From: JAGVSZ01 sp035456405
Lineage (GTDB): Bacteria > Pseudomonadota > Gammaproteobacteria > Burkholderiales > SG8-39
Reading direction: 5' to 3'
Length of the DNA: 64,000 nucleotides
Assembly: GCA_035456405.1 (NCBI GenBank)
Contig: DATIDG010000064.1
Span: forward strand, 49,665 to 113,664
A program made the translations under genes and the position numbers. This document shows, in pieces, positions 62,617-64,000 of this stretch. Numbering within the stretch: the stretch's first letter is position 1; each line of letters opens with the position of its first letter. The notes under the pieces were generated by a model. It did not search any database, was not told the origin of the DNA, and saw nothing but the letters and a program-made list of their open reading frames with translations.

Positions 62617-63831
62617 CTAGAAAATGAGATAACGCAAGGAAAGCTGCACCCGGGTGTTCGTCGCGGATGCGCCGCCCACCTGGGTCGCCTCGCCCCACAG
62701 CACTTCGCCGCCGACGATCAACGTCGGCGTGAGGCGATGCAGCAGGTTCGCGGAGGCGTACACCACGCGCCGAAGCTCGTCCGGGCCGCGCAGCACACCG
62801 TCGTCGCTCGTCCACAGCGTGCTTGCCCCCGCCACGGTCATCCAGTCGGGCGCCCACTTGTGCTGGTAGTAAAGCGTGACGCCCGAGCTGCGCAGCAGTT
62901 CGAACCGCCGGTCCGTCCCGAGCGCGACGCCGGTCGCGCTCAGCGGATCGTTGAAATAGCGCCCGACGCCCTTGCCCGTCACCGCCTGGAGGAGCAGGGC
63001 GTCCTCGCCGAACACGTTGAGCGAGCCGGAGAGGGACACGCCGGTCCCGTTCACGTGCCGCTCGCGCGTCCCGAGCGGGCTGTCGGCCACGACGTCGATG
63101 CTGCGCGACAGCCCGGCGAGCTGCACGTGCCCGAAGTCGCCCTCGTAGCGCACACGCGCCGCGAGATCCGGCCGGCGCGCATCCGAATGCAGCGCGAGGA
63201 GCGCACCCCCGCCCGAAAGGTCCGCCTGCGGCTCCTCCACCGACGCCTGCAGCGCCCAGCCCGAGCCGAAGGGGATCGAGACGCGGGCGAGCCATTGCCG
63301 CACGAACGTCACGCCGCTCGGTCCATTGTAGTCGAGCGTCGTCGGCAGCACGCCGTCGTCCATGAACGTGGAGTAGGTCTTGCCGACGATCACCCAGTCG
63401 TCCAGCCGTACGAAGAGCTGGTTGAGCGTCGGCGCGGTCTTGCCGTCGAGCGGGAAGAGGTTCGCTTCGAGGCGCGTCCACAGGTGCCCGGCCGGGAGCG
63501 GCGTGCGCGAGAGCCAGTTGATCTGCGACTGCCGCACGCTCAGCCGGTAATCCGCATCCGCGGGGCCGAAGGGCGTGCTCGAGACGAAGAACGTGTCCTG
63601 CTCGTCGCCGTCCTGCTTTCTGCGCGTCGCGATGCCGTCGAGCTGGAGATAGCCGCCGATGAGGTACTGCGTGTCGGTGCCGGGAATGGTGCGGACGGCC
63701 GCCTTGAGCCGCGCGTGGAGCTGCGCTTCTGCCTGAGAGCCCTTTGCAGCTTCGAAGTCCCCGTCGTCCTCGGCGGCAGGCGCGCCGAGCGCGACCACCG
63801 ACGCTGTCACCGCCGCAGCCGCGCGTCTCAT
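62617..63831 (-). CDS. DcaP-like outer-membrane porin
   Basis: The 404-residue protein has a signal peptide (about 1–20) and a short coiled segment (AAKGSQAEAQLHARLKAAVR). It continues with a beta-barrel pattern: YLIGGYLQLDGIATRR, RQSQINWLSRTPL, LWTRLEANLFP, LNQLFVRLDDWVIVGKTYSTFMDDGVLPTTLDYNGPSG, and a terminal aromatic (LSLRYLIF) used for barrel insertion. This matches DcaP-type porins, which take up small anionic solutes. ATG 63831 overlaps the stop of the VIT-type gene by four bases (ATGA). Confidence 0.8.
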   Translation of the reverse strand: MRRAAAAVTASVVALGAPAAEDDGDFEAAKGSQAEAQLHARLKAAVRTIPGTDTQYLIGGYLQLDGIATRRKQDGDEQDTFFVSSTPFGPADADYRLSVRQSQINWLSRTPLPAGHLWTRLEANLFPLDGKTAPTLNQLFVRLDDWVIVGKTYSTFMDDGVLPTTLDYNGPSGVTFVRQWLARVSIPFGSGWALQASVEEPQADLSGGGALLALHSDARRPDLAARVRYEGDFGHVQLAGLSRSIDVVADSPLGTRERHVNGTGVSLSGSLNVFGEDALLLQAVTGKGVGRYFNDPLSATGVALGTDRRFELLRSSGVTLYYQHKWAPDWMTVAGASTLWTSDDGVLRGPDELRRVVYASANLLHRLTPTLIVGGEVLWGEATQVGGASATNTRVQLSLRYLIF

Positions 63832-64000
63832 CCGCCGAGTGCGATGATCGCGCCGATCAGCGCAGCCCCGGTCACCGCCATCGCCAGCCCGCTCCGCCAC
63901 GCGCTGCCGCCGGCGTACCGTCCGAGCGCCCAGCCGGCTGCGAACAGCATGGCGAGCGAAAGGGCGTTGGACACGCGCAGGGCGAACGCGGTCTCGCGGA
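63828..64000 (-). CDS. VIT1/CCC1-type transporter, C-terminal end only
   Basis: The frame enters from the right edge and stops at 63828, leaving 56 residues: RETAFALRVSNALSLAMLFAAGW…, GLAMAVTGAALIGAIIALGG. This is the last membrane helices of VIT/CCC1 family proteins, which move iron or manganese into vacuoles or out of the cytoplasm. The overlap with the porin start suggests one operon. The metal-binding region lies outside the window. Confidence 0.7.
   Translation of the reverse strand, partial: RETAFALRVSNALSLAMLFAAGWALGRYAGGSAWRSGLAMAVTGAALIGAIIALGG

Overview
The window is GC-rich, almost fully coding DNA whose gene order is that of a betaproteobacterium. The dat–ybeD–lipB–lipA run, polA near thrB, a DUF3683-type FAD/Fe-S oxidoreductase followed by a HIT gene, and a DUF971–ubiE–Tim44 … ubiJ … ubiB series are all typical of that class. 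Order and genus cannot be fixed from the sequence alone. I saw no rRNA, tRNA, CRISPR array, transposase or phage gene, and no gene-free stretch longer than about 300 bases.

Layout. 1–3.5 kb: end of a class IV aminotransferase, ybeD, lipoate synthesis (lipB, lipA), a cysteine-free thioredoxin-fold protein and a DUF4197 protein. 3.5–9.2 kb: polA (minus), then a LOG-family gene, DUF2782, thrB and a membrane protein. 9.3–13.6 kb: a large DUF3683 oxidoreductase and a decayed HIT gene. 13.7–17.7 kb: an uncharacterised 531-residue protein and phoBR, with a well-formed Pho box promoter before phoB. 17.7–19.8 kb: DUF971, ubiE and a Tim44-like protein, closed by a strong terminator.

19.87–33.5 kb is the standout region. 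It lies between the Tim44-like gene and ubiJ, which I expect to be neighbours in relatives. A minus-strand operon encodes a DUF2917 protein, a 71-residue protein, a 3441-residue histidine kinase (3 PAS, 16 GAF, HisKA, HATPase), a single-domain receiver and an NtrC-type sigma54 activator. The last two gene junctions overlap. A sigma54 (-24/-12) promoter precedes the operon. A second one precedes the downstream 99-residue gene. The same dyad, consensus CCGYCRRATGSRACGG, occurs 110–130 bp upstream of both promoters (twice at the operon, once at the 99-residue gene). The region therefore reads as a self-contained, autoregulated sigma54 circuit with its own target gene.

33.5–41 kb: ubiJ, DUF2238, a small exported protein, ubiB, a sodium/solute symporter, a sulfatase and guanine deaminase. 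41–47.6 kb: a complete RND efflux operon and a divergent GNAT gene. 47.7–64 kb: envelope and lipid functions, namely DUF3300, DUF2950, a SulP transporter coupled to fabI then ppk2, a SYLF protein, a papain-like candidate, patatin and phospholipase D lipoproteins, a Ca2+/H+ antiporter, a DcaP-like porin and the end of a VIT-type transporter. Function assignments come from recognised sequence motifs; no database search was run.
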